Part shown: one piece after another, positions 51,431 to 60,554 of the stretch
How positions within the stretch are numbered: the first letter of the stretch is position 1
How the letters are laid out: each line of letters starts with the position of its first letter
Source of the DNA: Jingyaoa shaoxingensis
Lineage (GTDB): Bacteria; Bacillota; Clostridia; Lachnospirales; Lachnospiraceae
Length of the DNA stretch: 64,000 bases
Direction: 5' to 3'
Assembly (NCBI RefSeq): GCF_014385005.1
Contig: NZ_JACRSZ010000005.1
Coordinates: forward strand, 73,318 to 137,317
Position numbers and translations under genes: made by a program
Notes under the pieces: model-generated
The model's database searches: none
Seen by the model: the letters and a program-made list of their open reading frames with translations, nothing else
What the model was told of the DNA's origin: nothing

Positions 51431-52450
51431 TTATCTGTCTCCGTACATTTTTTCATAATAATTCTGATATTCACCGGAAATAATAGTCTCCCACCATTCT
51501 CTGTTCTCCAGATACCATTTGATGGTCTTCTTGATACCATCTGCAAACTTTGTCTCCGGCAGCCAGCCCAGTTCATTATGAATCTTGGTTGGATCAATGG
51601 CATAGCGCATATCATGGCCCTTACGGTCTGTTACATGAGTGATCAGGCTTTCCGGTTTGCCCAGTTCCTTACAGATCAGTTTGACAATATCGATGTTCTT
51701 CATCTCGTTGTGTCCGCCGATATTGTAGACTTCTCCTACACGACCTTTGTGGATAATCAGATCGATGGCCTTGCAGTGGTCTTCTACATACAGCCAGTCA
51801 CGGACATTCAAACCTTCGCCGTAAACAGGAAGAGGCTTGTCATTTAACGCATTGGCAATCATCAGTGGAATCAGTTTTTCCGGAAAATGATATGGACCAT
51901 AGTTGTTGGAGCAGCGGCTGATAGTTACAGGCAATCCATAAGTTCTGTGATATGCCAGTACCAGAAGGTCAGCACCAGCCTTGGAAGAGCTGTAGGGACT
52001 GCTGGTGTGGATCGGAGTCTCTTCAGTAAAAAACAGATCTGGGCGATCCAGAGGCAGATCTCCATACACTTCGTCGGTAGATACCTGGTGATAACGGGTG
52101 ATGCCATATTTTCTGCAGGCATCCATCAGCACTGCAGTACCCTTGATGTTGGTGTCCAGGAAAACTTCCGGATTCTCGATAGAACGGTCTACATGGCTCT
52201 CTGCTGCGAAGTTTACCACGATATCCGGATGTTCTTCTTCGAATAATTTATAAACAGCCTCTCTGTCTGTGATGCTTTCCTTTACAAAGCGGAAGTTAGG
52301 ATTGTCCATAACCGGTGCCAGTGTAGATAAGTTTCCTGCATAAGTCAGGCAGTCCAAACACACGATACGGTAATCCGGGTATTTCTTTAACATATGAAAA
52401 ATAAAGTTGCTTCCGATAAATCCGGCTCCGCCGGTAACGATAATATTCAT
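51431..52450 (-). CDS. rfbB: dTDP-glucose 4,6-dehydratase
   Basis: 339 residues. NAD-binding IVTGGAGFIGSNFIFHM at the N terminus, catalytic STDEVYGDLPLDRPDLFFTE and SPYSSSKAGADLLVLAYHRT (YxxxK variant with SSSKA), NNYGPYHFPEKLIPLMI. RBS AGGAGG. Central gene of rfbABC. Confidence 0.95.
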   Translation of the reverse strand: MNIIVTGGAGFIGSNFIFHMLKKYPDYRIVCLDCLTYAGNLSTLAPVMDNPNFRFVKESITDREAVYKLFEEEHPDIVVNFAAESHVDRSIENPEVFLDTNIKGTAVLMDACRKYGITRYHQVSTDEVYGDLPLDRPDLFFTEETPIHTSSPYSSSKAGADLLVLAYHRTYGLPVTISRCSNNYGPYHFPEKLIPLMIANALNDKPLPVYGEGLNVRDWLYVEDHCKAIDLIIHKGRVGEVYNIGGHNEMKNIDIVKLICKELGKPESLITHVTDRKGHDMRYAIDPTKIHNELGWLPETKFADGIKKTIKWYLENREWWETIISGEYQNYYEKMYGDR

Positions 52451-52464
52451 GATATTGATTCCTC

Positions 52465-53352
52465 CTAGTCTCTATACTTTCCATCCAGTACGTCCTTCAG
52501 ATACTGGCCATACTGGTTTTTCTTTACGATCTCGTAAGTCTTCAGTACCTCTTCCTTGCTGATCCAGCCACTGAGATAAGCGATCTCTTCCAGGCAGGCA
52601 ATCTTACGATGCTGGTGAGTCTCAACCGTCTTCACAAAGTTCGTTGCGTCCACCAGACTCTCATGTGTACCGGTATCCAGCCAGGTAAATCCCTGTCCCA
52701 GAAGTTCTACATTCAGATCCCCGTTTTCCAGATAGATACGGTTCAGATCGGTAATCTCCAGTTCTCCTCTGGCACTTGGCTTCAGATTTTTTGCATATTC
52801 TACTACACGATTATCGTAAAAATACAATCCGGTTACACAATAATTGCTCTTTGGCTGTGCCGGCTTCTCCTCGATGGAAACAGCCTTACCGTTATGGTCA
52901 AATTCTACGATGCCAAAACGTTCCGGATCATCCACATAATAACCGAATACAGTTGCACCTTTGCCATTCTCTGCATTCTCTACCGCAGTGGTCAGTCTAT
53001 TTTTCAGACCATGACCTGCAAAAATATTATCCCCCAGCACCATGGCTACTGTATCATTACCAATGAAATCTGCGCCAATAATAAAGGCCTGTGCCAGTCC
53101 GTCCGGGCTTGGCTGTACAGCATAAGACAAATTCACCCCAAACTGATTTCCATCTCCCAGCAGTTCCTGAAAACGTGGTGTATCCTGCGGGGTAGAAATA
53201 ATCAGAATATCACGGATTCCTGCATTCATCAGCACTGACATCGGATAATAAATCATAGGCTTGTCATAAATCGGCAGTAACTGTTTGGAAGTTACCATGG
53301 TCAGCGGATATAAACGGGTTCCGGATCCTCCTGCTAAAATAATTCCCTTCAT
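52465..53352 (-). CDS. rfbA: Glucose-1-phosphate thymidylyltransferase
   Basis: Makes dTDP-glucose, 295 residues. [47 protein letters not shown], and [15 protein letters not shown]. First gene of rfbABC, RBS AGGAG. A small stem TGGTCT/AGACCA lies just before the RBS (53372-53391). Confidence 0.95.
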   Translation of the reverse strand: MKGIILAGGSGTRLYPLTMVTSKQLLPIYDKPMIYYPMSVLMNAGIRDILIISTPQDTPRFQELLGDGNQFGVNLSYAVQPSPDGLAQAFIIGADFIGNDTVAMVLGDNIFAGHGLKNRLTTAVENAENGKGATVFGYYVDDPERFGIVEFDHNGKAVSIEEKPAQPKSNYCVTGLYFYDNRVVEYAKNLKPSARGELEITDLNRIYLENGDLNVELLGQGFTWLDTGTHESLVDATNFVKTVETHQHRKIACLEEIAYLSGWISKEEVLKTYEIVKKNQYGQYLKDVLDGKYRD

Positions 53353-53419
53353 AGCTTTTGTACTCCTATCCTGGTCTCTGAAATCAGACCAAAAACAAAT
53401 CTTTAGTTATCATAGTTAC

Positions 53420-53450
53420 ATTATAAAAGGTGCCCTTAGGGCACCTTCAA
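53420..53450 (-). promoter_or_regulatory. rfbA promoter with palindrome in a 19-bp spacer (MerR-type)
   Basis: Minus strand TTGAAG (53445-53450), exactly 19 bases, TATAAT (53420-53425). The spacer is filled by the palindrome AGGTGCCC/GGGCACCT (53427-53447). A 19-base spacer with a dyad operator inside is the hallmark of promoters untwisted by MerR regulators, and a MerR-type gene lies next door. The same palindrome plus the TTTTAT that follows also looks like the terminator of that gene. Confidence 0.65.
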
Positions 53451-53499
53451 GTACTTTCTTTTATTTTTCTCAACTTTATAACGGCCAGGTAAGATTACC

Positions 53500-54681
53500 T
53501 CACCTTTTCTTTGCCACGAACACTCCCGCATCCTTGGTAATATAGAATCCCTTTTCCGTTTTCTTATTCACGAATGCACAAAAATCCCGATAACGGTCTA
53601 CAATATAACGGTTCTGATTGCCATGACAGGAAAGCACATAAGCAATCAGTGCATCTGCATCTGTCACATTGAGATGATCTTCATAAGGCAGCCAGATCAC
53701 ATTATGAAATTCCTGCTGCAGAAGTTCTGCTCCGTTTTCTTTTCCAAACCGCTCATACAGACGTTCCGCTGACAACACAATACGGTCATCAAATTCCTGT
53801 ACCAGTTCACTGATCTCCTTCATATGCCTGCCACTGTAAGTACTGCACACAAAGATTCCGTCCGGTTTTAACACTCTCCTGGCTTCCCGAAATACCTGCT
53901 GCACATTCTCACAGTAAAACAATACATGATTGGCCAGCAACAGATCCACGGAAGAATCTGGCATATGGATCTGATGAGCATCCATCACATCGAAATGAAA
54001 TCTTTTATCATTTCCAATGGATCTTTTTGCATCACGAATCATGCCATCCGACAGATCTGACAAAATGATCTTTATGTTATCCGGTATCCGTTTTCTGTTC
54101 TCCAGCCACAGGGATGCATCCCCACATCCAAGTTCCAGAACCGTATCTTCCTGACGAATCCTGCACTGCGTGAACAGCCACGGAAACCAACCTTCCGGAT
54201 TTGCTGCATATTCCTTATGCAAATTGATTCTGGCTGATATATTAGATGAATTCAGATACTGATTCTTCAGCTTCTGCTCCATCTCATTAACATTCACCAC
54301 CTGCAGCATCTGACTCCAGTCTACTTGTACGCCATTTCCCACCGCCTGAGCCGCTTCCTTCAGAGCCTGCTTCATTAGCTGCATCTGTTCCAGACGTTCC
54401 TCAATCAACCCCATCTGCATCTGCAGTGACTCTGACAGAAATGACTGATCCCCATTTCGCATGGTCATCTCCCGGATATCGTCCAGAGAAAATCCAAGAT
54501 ATTTCAGAAACAGTATCTGCTGCAGTCTGGCAAAATCCTCATCCGTGTAGAACCGTGCTCCGTTTTCATTCACAAAAGACGGCTTTAAAATATTATGTTC
54601 ATCATAATATCGAATTGTCTTTTTCGTGATATGCGCCTTATTGGCAAATTCACCTGATGAATAATAACCCGCTAATTTCAT
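53500..54681 (-). CDS. MerR-family regulator fused to a SAM-dependent methyltransferase domain
   Basis: About 393 residues. N-terminal MerR winged helix (YYSSGEFANKAHITKKTIRY, YDEHNILKPSFV, LGFSLDDIREMT) and dimer helix to about 110; then a class I methyltransferase (VLELGCGDASLWL, ILSDLSDGMIRDAK, VDLLLANHVLFYCENV). ATG at 54681 with GGAAAG before it. May sense or modify a small molecule; its likely target is the MerR-type rfbA promoter downstream. Confidence 0.85.
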   Translation of the reverse strand: MKLAGYYSSGEFANKAHITKKTIRYYDEHNILKPSFVNENGARFYTDEDFARLQQILFLKYLGFSLDDIREMTMRNGDQSFLSESLQMQMGLIEERLEQMQLMKQALKEAAQAVGNGVQVDWSQMLQVVNVNEMEQKLKNQYLNSSNISARINLHKEYAANPEGWFPWLFTQCRIRQEDTVLELGCGDASLWLENRKRIPDNIKIILSDLSDGMIRDAKRSIGNDKRFHFDVMDAHQIHMPDSSVDLLLANHVLFYCENVQQVFREARRVLKPDGIFVCSTYSGRHMKEISELVQEFDDRIVLSAERLYERFGKENGAELLQQEFHNVIWLPYEDHLNVTDADALIAYVLSCHGNQNRYIVDRYRDFCAFVNKKTEKGFYITKDAGVFVAKKR

Positions 54682-54694
54682 ACTTTCCACTCTT

Positions 54695-54838
54695 GTTACT
54701 GTTCACTCCGTGATCAGCAACACGCTTCGCGATGCACAGAAATCATGCATTTGCATGATTTCGCGCGGTATGTCTCGGGTTTTCTGTGACCTTCGCTCAC
54801 AAAAAACACCTCGCGGAACACTGGCTGTGAACAGTAAC
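54695..54838. repeat. 144-bp intergenic element with terminal inverted repeats
   Basis: Ends GTTACTGTTCAC (54695-54706) and GTGAACAGTAAC (54827-54838). Inside is a perfect 11-bp stem GAAATCATGCA/TGCATGATTTC (54739-54762) and a GTGACCTTCGCTCAC stem. Non-coding; it sits in the leader of the MerR gene, ending 14 bases before its ATG, so it may affect expression. Confidence 0.75.
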
Positions 54839-54875
54839 CCACTCTTACATTTTCCATTATGATACCACAATCCTT

Positions 54876-54905
54876 TTGTCAAAATCTACTCACTCATGTT
54901 ATAAT
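54876..54905 (+). promoter_or_regulatory. Promoter of the nucleotidyltransferase gene
   Basis: TTGTCA (54876-54881), 18-base spacer, TATAAT (54900-54905). An 11-base direct repeat ACTCATGTTAT (54892-54902 and 54917-54927) overlaps the -10 and start region. Confidence 0.65.
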
Positions 54906-55009
54906 TAAAAATATGAACTCATGTTATCTGTTCAGTAAATTACATTCTCTGATATTTGACAAAACGCCCCTGAGCAATGACATAAAATAATAAATATGAG
55001 GAGGCATAT

Positions 55010-55912
55010 ATGCAAAATACAACTCTCGTTATTATGGCCGCCGGTATTGGCAGCCGTTTTGGCGGTGGAATCAAGCAGTTAGAGCCTGTAGGTCCCAATG
55101 GCGAAATTATCATGGACTATTCCATTGCAGATGCTCTGGATGCAGGCTTTAATAAAATTGTAATCATTATCCGTAAGGATCTTGAAAGGGATTTTCAGGA
55201 AATGATCGGGCATCGTATTGAGAAGAAGGCCGATATCCGTTACGTATTTCAGGAAATGGACGACCTTCCGGACGGATTTAAACTTCCGGCTGGAAGAAAA
55301 AAGCCGTGGGGAACCGGTCAGGCTATCCTCGCCTGCCGTGGCACAGTAAATGAACCATTTGCTGTAGTGAATGCGGACGACTACTATGGCAAAGAAGCAT
55401 TTTTCAAGATCCATGACTATCTGGTTACACCCCGTAATGCAGTGAATCATTTTCATTTCTGCATGGCAGGATTTGTTCTTAAAAATACATTGAGCGACAA
55501 TGGCGGAGTTACCAGAGGAATCTGCCAGGTAGATGCTCAGAATCATGTGACACAGATTGTAGAGACCAAAAATATAGTTAAAACCCCAGATGGTGCTGCC
55601 GCTCTTCAGAATGATGGCAAGCAGATTTCCATTCCTCTGGACACCCATGTATCCATGAACATGTGGGGGCTGACACCTGACTTTATTGACTATATTCAGG
55701 ACGGTTTCCGGGAATTTTTAGCAAGCATTCCAGAAGATGATCTTTCTTCCGAATACCTGCTGCCAACCATCATCGATGATCTGATTCAGAAGGATCAGGC
55801 ACTGGTTACTTTACTTCCGACTCAGGATAAATGGTTCGGCGTCACTTACAAAGAAGACAAAGAGGCTGTCATTCAATCAATCAAAGATCTTATTTCACAA
55901 GGTCTGTATTAA
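55010..55912 (+). CDS. NTP_transferase-family nucleotidyltransferase
   Basis: 300 residues. TLVIMAAGIGSRFGGGIKQL is the nucleotide-binding signature, IVNADDYYGKEAF (as FAVVNADDYYG) the metal-binding Asp site, and SMNMWGLTPDFIDYI typical of a UTP/glucose-1-phosphate-type enzyme. GAGGAGG precedes the ATG. Probably makes a nucleotide sugar for the surface glycans; the exact sugar is not fixed by sequence. Confidence 0.85.
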   Translation: MQNTTLVIMAAGIGSRFGGGIKQLEPVGPNGEIIMDYSIADALDAGFNKIVIIIRKDLERDFQEMIGHRIEKKADIRYVFQEMDDLPDGFKLPAGRKKPWGTGQAILACRGTVNEPFAVVNADDYYGKEAFFKIHDYLVTPRNAVNHFHFCMAGFVLKNTLSDNGGVTRGICQVDAQNHVTQIVETKNIVKTPDGAAALQNDGKQISIPLDTHVSMNMWGLTPDFIDYIQDGFREFLASIPEDDLSSEYLLPTIIDDLIQKDQALVTLLPTQDKWFGVTYKEDKEAVIQSIKDLISQGLY

Positions 55913-55929
55913 TGATTATTACATAATAC

Positions 55930-55961
55930 AAGATCCTTATGGTCACTTCCATAAGGATCTT
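55930..55961. terminator. Bidirectional terminator between convergent genes
   Basis: Perfect 13-bp stem AAGATCCTTATGG / CCATAAGGATCTT with six-base loop, serving the nucleotidyltransferase (+) and the exporter-mutase fusion (-). Confidence 0.87.
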
Positions 55962-55989
55962 CTACTGTTTTATACTTTATGTCTGTCTG

Positions 55990-57897
55990 CTATTTTTTCA
56001 ATTCTTTTTTTGCTTCAGCAAGTGCTGCGGCAATCACCTTATCCATATCATAATACTTATACTGTCCCAGTCTTCCGCCAAAGATAACATTTTTTTCTTT
56101 TCCGGCCAGTTCCTGATAAGCCTCATATAGTTTGCTGTTCTTCTCATCATTCACCGGATAATATGGTTCCATTCCCGGCTTCCATTCCGTGGAATACTCT
56201 TTTGAAATAATGGTATACTCTTTTGGCTGCGCAGCTTCCTTCTCCGGCTCAAAATACTTATGCTCAATAATTCTGGTATATGGTACTTCACGGTCTGTAT
56301 AATTGACAACTGCATTGCCCTGATAGCTTTCTTCTTCCACACGCTCTGTCTCAAAACGTACGGTACGGTACTCCAAATGCCCCAGCTTATAATCAAAATA
56401 TTCATCTATCATACCTGTAAATACGACTTTTTTGAAATTCTTATATTTTTTCTTATATTTGAAAAAGTCGGTATTCGTTTTTACATCAATACCATCCAGT
56501 AAGTTCTCAATAATCTGTGTGTATCCTCCAACAGGAATTCCCTGATACTTATCATTAAAATAATTATTGTTATACGTAAACCGAAGTGGCAGACGTTTGA
56601 TAATAAACGCCGGAAGATCCTTGCAGTCTCTTCCCCATTGTTTTTCCGTATAACCCTTGATCAGCTTTTCATACACATCCGTTCCAACCAGAGACAGTGC
56701 CTGTTCTTCCAGATTCTGCGGTTCTGTAATATTCAGGTCCGCTATCTGCTCTGCTATCTTTGCCTTTGCTTCTGCCGGAGTCCGGACTCCCCACAGTTTA
56801 CTGAATGTATTCATATTGAACGGAAGGTTATATAACTCATCCTTATAAACGGCAATCGGTGAATTAATAAAATTATTAAACGGTGCATAATTTTTTACAT
56901 AATTCCATACTGCTACATCACTGGTATGGAAAATATGTGCTCCATATTTGTGTACATGGATTCCGTCTGTTTCTTCTGTATAGATATTTCCACCCACATG
57001 TGGCCTTTTTTCCAGTACCAGGCATCTTTTTCCTGCATTCTCCATCTCTCTGGCAAAAACTGCTCCATACAGACCAGAACCTACTACCAGATAATCATAT
57101 ACTTTTCCTTTTTTCTTAAAGTTCTTTTCTCTCTTCTTTTGTCTTCTCTCAAGATCCAGTCGATCCTGTTCCTCCTGATAAGCGTCGCATACTTCTGCTA
57201 CTTCACCGCTCATCTTCATCTTACCTTTATCCAGCCAGATAGCATGGTCACAGACTTCACGGACCGTCTTGATATTATGAGATACGAACAGCAGTGTAGT
57301 GCCGCCTTCCAATAGTTCTGACATACGCTCACGGCATTTCTTACGGAAGTTCATATCACCAACTTCCAGAGCTTCATCTACAATCAGTACATCCGGACAA
57401 TCTACGGTTGCTACCGCAAACCCTAGTCTTGCCTTCATACCAGAAGAATAGTTCTTAATCGGGGAGTCCAGGAACTTTTTAATATTGGCAAATTCTACAA
57501 TCTCATCAAAATGTTCATCCATAAACTCCTTGGAATGTCCAAGAAGTGTACCGTTCATATAAATATTCTCTCTCGCCGTCAGTTCTCCGTCAAATCCGGC
57601 TCCCAGCTCGATCATCGGAGCAATATTGCCTCGAACCTTAATCGTTCCCTTATATGGCTTCAAAATACCTGCAATTGCCTTCAGAAACGTAGATTTTCCG
57701 GAACCATTCACACCGATGAGTCCCCAGGCTTCGCCTTTTTTTACTTTTAAAGAAACATCATCCAGAGCCAGAAATTCCTGAAACATCAGCTCTTTTTTTA
57801 CTAATTTAATGGCATATTCTTTTAAATTATTAATTTTTTCATTCGACAGGTTAAAACGGATAGTAACATGATCCGCGTCTACAACATATTTACTCAT
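55990..57897 (-). CDS. Fusion of polysaccharide-export ABC ATPase (Wzt/TagH-like) and UDP-galactopyranose mutase (Glf)
   Basis: 635 residues. Residues 1-245: ABC domain with Walker A GVNGSGKSTF (62-71), signature YSSGMKARLG, Walker B VLIVDEALEVGD and VSHNIKTVREVC, as in Wzt/TagH. A basic linker (ERRQKKREKNFKKKGK, about 250-265) leads to a full Glf, 266-635: YDYLVVGSGLYGAVFAREM (FAD fold), HVGGNIYTEETDG, FNNFINSPIAVYKDELYNLP, EKQWGRDCKDLPAFI, RLGQYKYYDMDKVI. Wzt normally carries a glycan-binding C domain here instead. One continuous frame, no internal RBS noted. Would convert UDP-Galp to UDP-Galf at the exporter. Confidence 0.92.
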   Translation of the reverse strand: MSKYVVDADHVTIRFNLSNEKINNLKEYAIKLVKKELMFQEFLALDDVSLKVKKGEAWGLIGVNGSGKSTFLKAIAGILKPYKGTIKVRGNIAPMIELGAGFDGELTARENIYMNGTLLGHSKEFMDEHFDEIVEFANIKKFLDSPIKNYSSGMKARLGFAVATVDCPDVLIVDEALEVGDMNFRKKCRERMSELLEGGTTLLFVSHNIKTVREVCDHAIWLDKGKMKMSGEVAEVCDAYQEEQDRLDLERRQKKREKNFKKKGKVYDYLVVGSGLYGAVFAREMENAGKRCLVLEKRPHVGGNIYTEETDGIHVHKYGAHIFHTSDVAVWNYVKNYAPFNNFINSPIAVYKDELYNLPFNMNTFSKLWGVRTPAEAKAKIAEQIADLNITEPQNLEEQALSLVGTDVYEKLIKGYTEKQWGRDCKDLPAFIIKRLPLRFTYNNNYFNDKYQGIPVGGYTQIIENLLDGIDVKTNTDFFKYKKKYKNFKKVVFTGMIDEYFDYKLGHLEYRTVRFETERVEEESYQGNAVVNYTDREVPYTRIIEHKYFEPEKEAAQPKEYTIISKEYSTEWKPGMEPYYPVNDEKNSKLYEAYQELAGKEKNVIFGGRLGQYKYYDMDKVIAAALAEAKKELKK

Positions 57898-57942
57898 GAT
57901 TTTCTCCTGATTTATCTAAGTGATTCAAGCACATGATACCAG

Positions 57943-58731
57943 TTAAATATAAAGAATGAATTTGTCTTTCTTTCTCTGGAATACTGTAACTCCAATTACC
58001 AGCATAATAAATGCAATGATCCATCCTCCGTAGAAAACTCTCGCCTGAGGAAGACATCCGGTATATACAAGATCACGGAACTGTTGTACATAATAATACA
58101 TTGGATTAAATTCTCTTATAAGGAACTGCATATTTTCCGGAAGTCTTTCCAACGGATAAATGATTGGGGTCAGATACAGCCATGCTGTAGTAATCGCATT
58201 ATAAATGTACACAATATCACGGAAAAATACATTCAATGTTGCCAGTAAGAATCCCAGTCCACAACAGAAAATATACATCTGAAGTACTACTACCGGAAAC
58301 AGTAAGAATGTCCAGTAGAACTTCGCTCCGGTAACAAGCATTACAATCACCAGTGCTCCCATAGACAATACCATATCTACCATACAGCTGGTCACTTTTG
58401 CCAGTGTAAAAATATACTTTGGAACATTTGTCTTTTTTAACAGTGCCGCATTTCCTGTTACAGATTTCATCGCATTATTGGTACTGAGTTTTAAGAAATC
58501 ATATAAAACTCGACCACTCAGTAAATAAACCGGATAGTTATCAATATTTTTATTGAACATAGTAGAAAAAACTACTGTTAATACCATCATAATCAGCAGT
58601 GGGTTTAATACACTCCATATATAACCCAGAAAACTTCGTCTGTATTTCAGCTTCAGATCTCTGCTTACCAGTTCTTTTATCAGATCCTTGTACTGATACA
58701 GCACTTTCACTCTATACCGAAAAGCACTCAT
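57943..58731 (-). CDS. ABC-2 type polysaccharide exporter permease (Wzm/TagG-like)
   Basis: 262 residues, six predicted spans. LVSRDLKLKYRRSFLGYIWS and VLNPLLIMMVLTVVFSTMF are characteristic of the family, as is EFNPMYYYVQQFRDL. Ends 45 bases before the ATPase-mutase fusion, its evident partner. Exports a lipid-linked glycan, presumably containing galactofuranose. Confidence 0.92.
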   Translation of the reverse strand: MSAFRYRVKVLYQYKDLIKELVSRDLKLKYRRSFLGYIWSVLNPLLIMMVLTVVFSTMFNKNIDNYPVYLLSGRVLYDFLKLSTNNAMKSVTGNAALLKKTNVPKYIFTLAKVTSCMVDMVLSMGALVIVMLVTGAKFYWTFLLFPVVVLQMYIFCCGLGFLLATLNVFFRDIVYIYNAITTAWLYLTPIIYPLERLPENMQFLIREFNPMYYYVQQFRDLVYTGCLPQARVFYGGWIIAFIMLVIGVTVFQRKKDKFILYI

Positions 58732-58796
58732 TGTTTTTTCGATCTTCCTCTCTTTTTGTAATTTTCCGGGCGCAGCCCCAGAATCAGCTTAGTATA

Positions 58797-60395
58797 TCAC
58801 ACTTTTCTGCAAACATCTACTTTTTTTCCTGTATAATCCCGCAGTCCCTGTATTTCCAGCCCTTTTCTCTGCATATCCTGTATACGGGCAATCAATTTTT
58901 CCGTGATCTGCTCCCCCGGTACTACCAGAGGAATCCCTGGAGGATACAGGTAGATATATTCTCCGCTCACCTGGCCTGCACTGTCTCCCAGATCCACTGT
59001 CCACATATTGCTTTCTGCTGCTTTTGCAATTGTCATCACCTGCTTCGTATCCCGGTCAAATCTGTTCTCCGTCGGCACAGTCTGTTGCGCCTGCCCGTCA
59101 TAGTAAGTCTCTGTTGGTGCCTTTCGCTGTCTTTCCACATAAGTTGTGGAAATCATCTTATCAATGTGGATAAGTGCATTTTTCAGTCTCAGGAATCCTT
59201 TCTCTGTATCTGCCAGACTGGTCAGGGCTATCACATACCCTGCTGCCGCCATCTCCACTTCCAGATGATATTCTCTTCTCAATATTTCCGCCAGCTCCTG
59301 TCCACTCAGACTGTCTGCTGCAATCACCAGCTTTCCTGGATCTACGACAACTCTTTTATTTTTATCATCTGTTCCTGAATCCCTCTCACTGCTATACTGT
59401 ACTCTTCCCCGATCCGGCAGCAAATGAATATGTGCCAGATGTGCTGTCTCCTCTCGGAAGCGCTGAATTCTTCTGGTATATAGATCAAATAGTTCCGCTC
59501 CCTGTTCCTTTATCAGTCGGATACACTGATCTATGCCTGCCATAAACACATAGGAAGGACTGCTGGTTTCAAAAATATCCAGATATTTTCTCACTCTCTC
59601 ACTGTTGATCCGACTCTTCTTTCCTCTGTGTAAAAGTGCAGTCTGGGTTAGCGATGGCAGTGTCTTATGAAGACTGTGAATCACCAAATCCGCTCCATGT
59701 TTCAGCGAATTTTCCGGAAAATATGAATGAAAACCAAAATGTGCTCCATGGGCTTCATCCACAATCAACGGAATCTTATAATTATGAGCAATCTCTGCAA
59801 TTCTTTTCACGTCCGATACCACACCGTCATAAGTGGGAGATGTAATTACCACGACTTCAATACCCGGATTCCTTTTTAATGCCTTCACCACATCTTCCGG
59901 GGCAATCGGTCCGTTGATTTGTGCCGTTCCCTGCCAGATGGTATCTCCATCTGAAAATAACTGCGGATAAAGATAGACAGTTTCCAGTTCTCGCAATTCT
60001 GCCGCATGATAGACTGCTTTATGGCAGTTTCTTGCCATCAGAATCTTGCCCTTTTGAGCAGTACATGCAAATACCGACGCCAGTATACCACAGGTACTTC
60101 CATTAATCAGGTAGAAACTCTCCTCTGCACCATACAAATCTGCTGCCCGCTTCTGTCCCTCCAGCAGAATCTCTTCCGCATGATGAAGATTATCAAATCC
60201 GTCAATCTCTGTAATATCAATCTGATAAGGCATTCCATCTCCATACACGCCGCCCAGAAGTTCTTTTATCAGAGTCTTATTTCTCTTATGCCCGGGCATA
60301 TGAAAGGGATAGGCATCCGAACTGCAATATTCTTTCAGTTTCTCATAAAGGAAATTTTGTTCCTTCTGTTCTGTTTCTTTGATTTTGTTACTCAA
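58797..60395 (-). CDS. Orn/Lys/Arg decarboxylase-family PLP enzyme
   Basis: About 532 residues, fold type I. AYPFHMPGHKRNK near the N terminus, VDEAHGAHFGFH, PLP-lysine motif HSLHKTLPSLTQTALLH, and TETYYDGQAQQTVPTENRFD with PPGIPLVVPGE in the C-terminal domain. I chose TTG at 60395 (LSNKIKETEQ), with GAGG 7 bases upstream; a further TTG at 60452 has no RBS. Short-form arginine or lysine decarboxylases of this type supply polyamines; the substrate is undecided. Confidence 0.88.
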   Translation of the reverse strand: MSNKIKETEQKEQNFLYEKLKEYCSSDAYPFHMPGHKRNKTLIKELLGGVYGDGMPYQIDITEIDGFDNLHHAEEILLEGQKRAADLYGAEESFYLINGSTCGILASVFACTAQKGKILMARNCHKAVYHAAELRELETVYLYPQLFSDGDTIWQGTAQINGPIAPEDVVKALKRNPGIEVVVITSPTYDGVVSDVKRIAEIAHNYKIPLIVDEAHGAHFGFHSYFPENSLKHGADLVIHSLHKTLPSLTQTALLHRGKKSRINSERVRKYLDIFETSSPSYVFMAGIDQCIRLIKEQGAELFDLYTRRIQRFREETAHLAHIHLLPDRGRVQYSSERDSGTDDKNKRVVVDPGKLVIAADSLSGQELAEILRREYHLEVEMAAAGYVIALTSLADTEKGFLRLKNALIHIDKMISTTYVERQRKAPTETYYDGQAQQTVPTENRFDRDTKQVMTIAKAAESNMWTVDLGDSAGQVSGEYIYLYPPGIPLVVPGEQITEKLIARIQDMQRKGLEIQGLRDYTGKKVDVCRKV

Positions 60396-60466
60396 TCTTT
60401 TTTCCTCGCTTCTAGTATTTTCCTGCGAAAAGTTGATGTTAGTATACCACAATCCCAGGGCTCCAT

Positions 60467-60475
60467 GATATAATA
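60467..60475 (+). promoter_or_regulatory. Extended -10 promoter candidate for the phosphatase operon
   Basis: TGATATAAT (TGN plus TATAAT) without a clear -35 box, about 150 bases before the phosphatase start. The leader contains the hairpin at 60494 and a repeat at 60555. Confidence 0.45.
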
Positions 60476-60493
60476 TTTGAGATCATGGCAATC

Positions 60494-60533
60494 GTCTGAA
60501 GTCTTCTATATATTTCATATATAGGTCTCAGAC
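60494..60533 (+). other. Leader hairpin upstream of the phosphatase gene
   Basis: Two nested stems: GTCTGA/TCAGAC (60494-60499 and 60528-60533) and CTATATAT/ATATATAG (60506-60513 and 60517-60524). No riboswitch class recognised. Confidence 0.5.
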
Positions 60534-60554
60534 TGCGCCGATAATTTTTAATCT

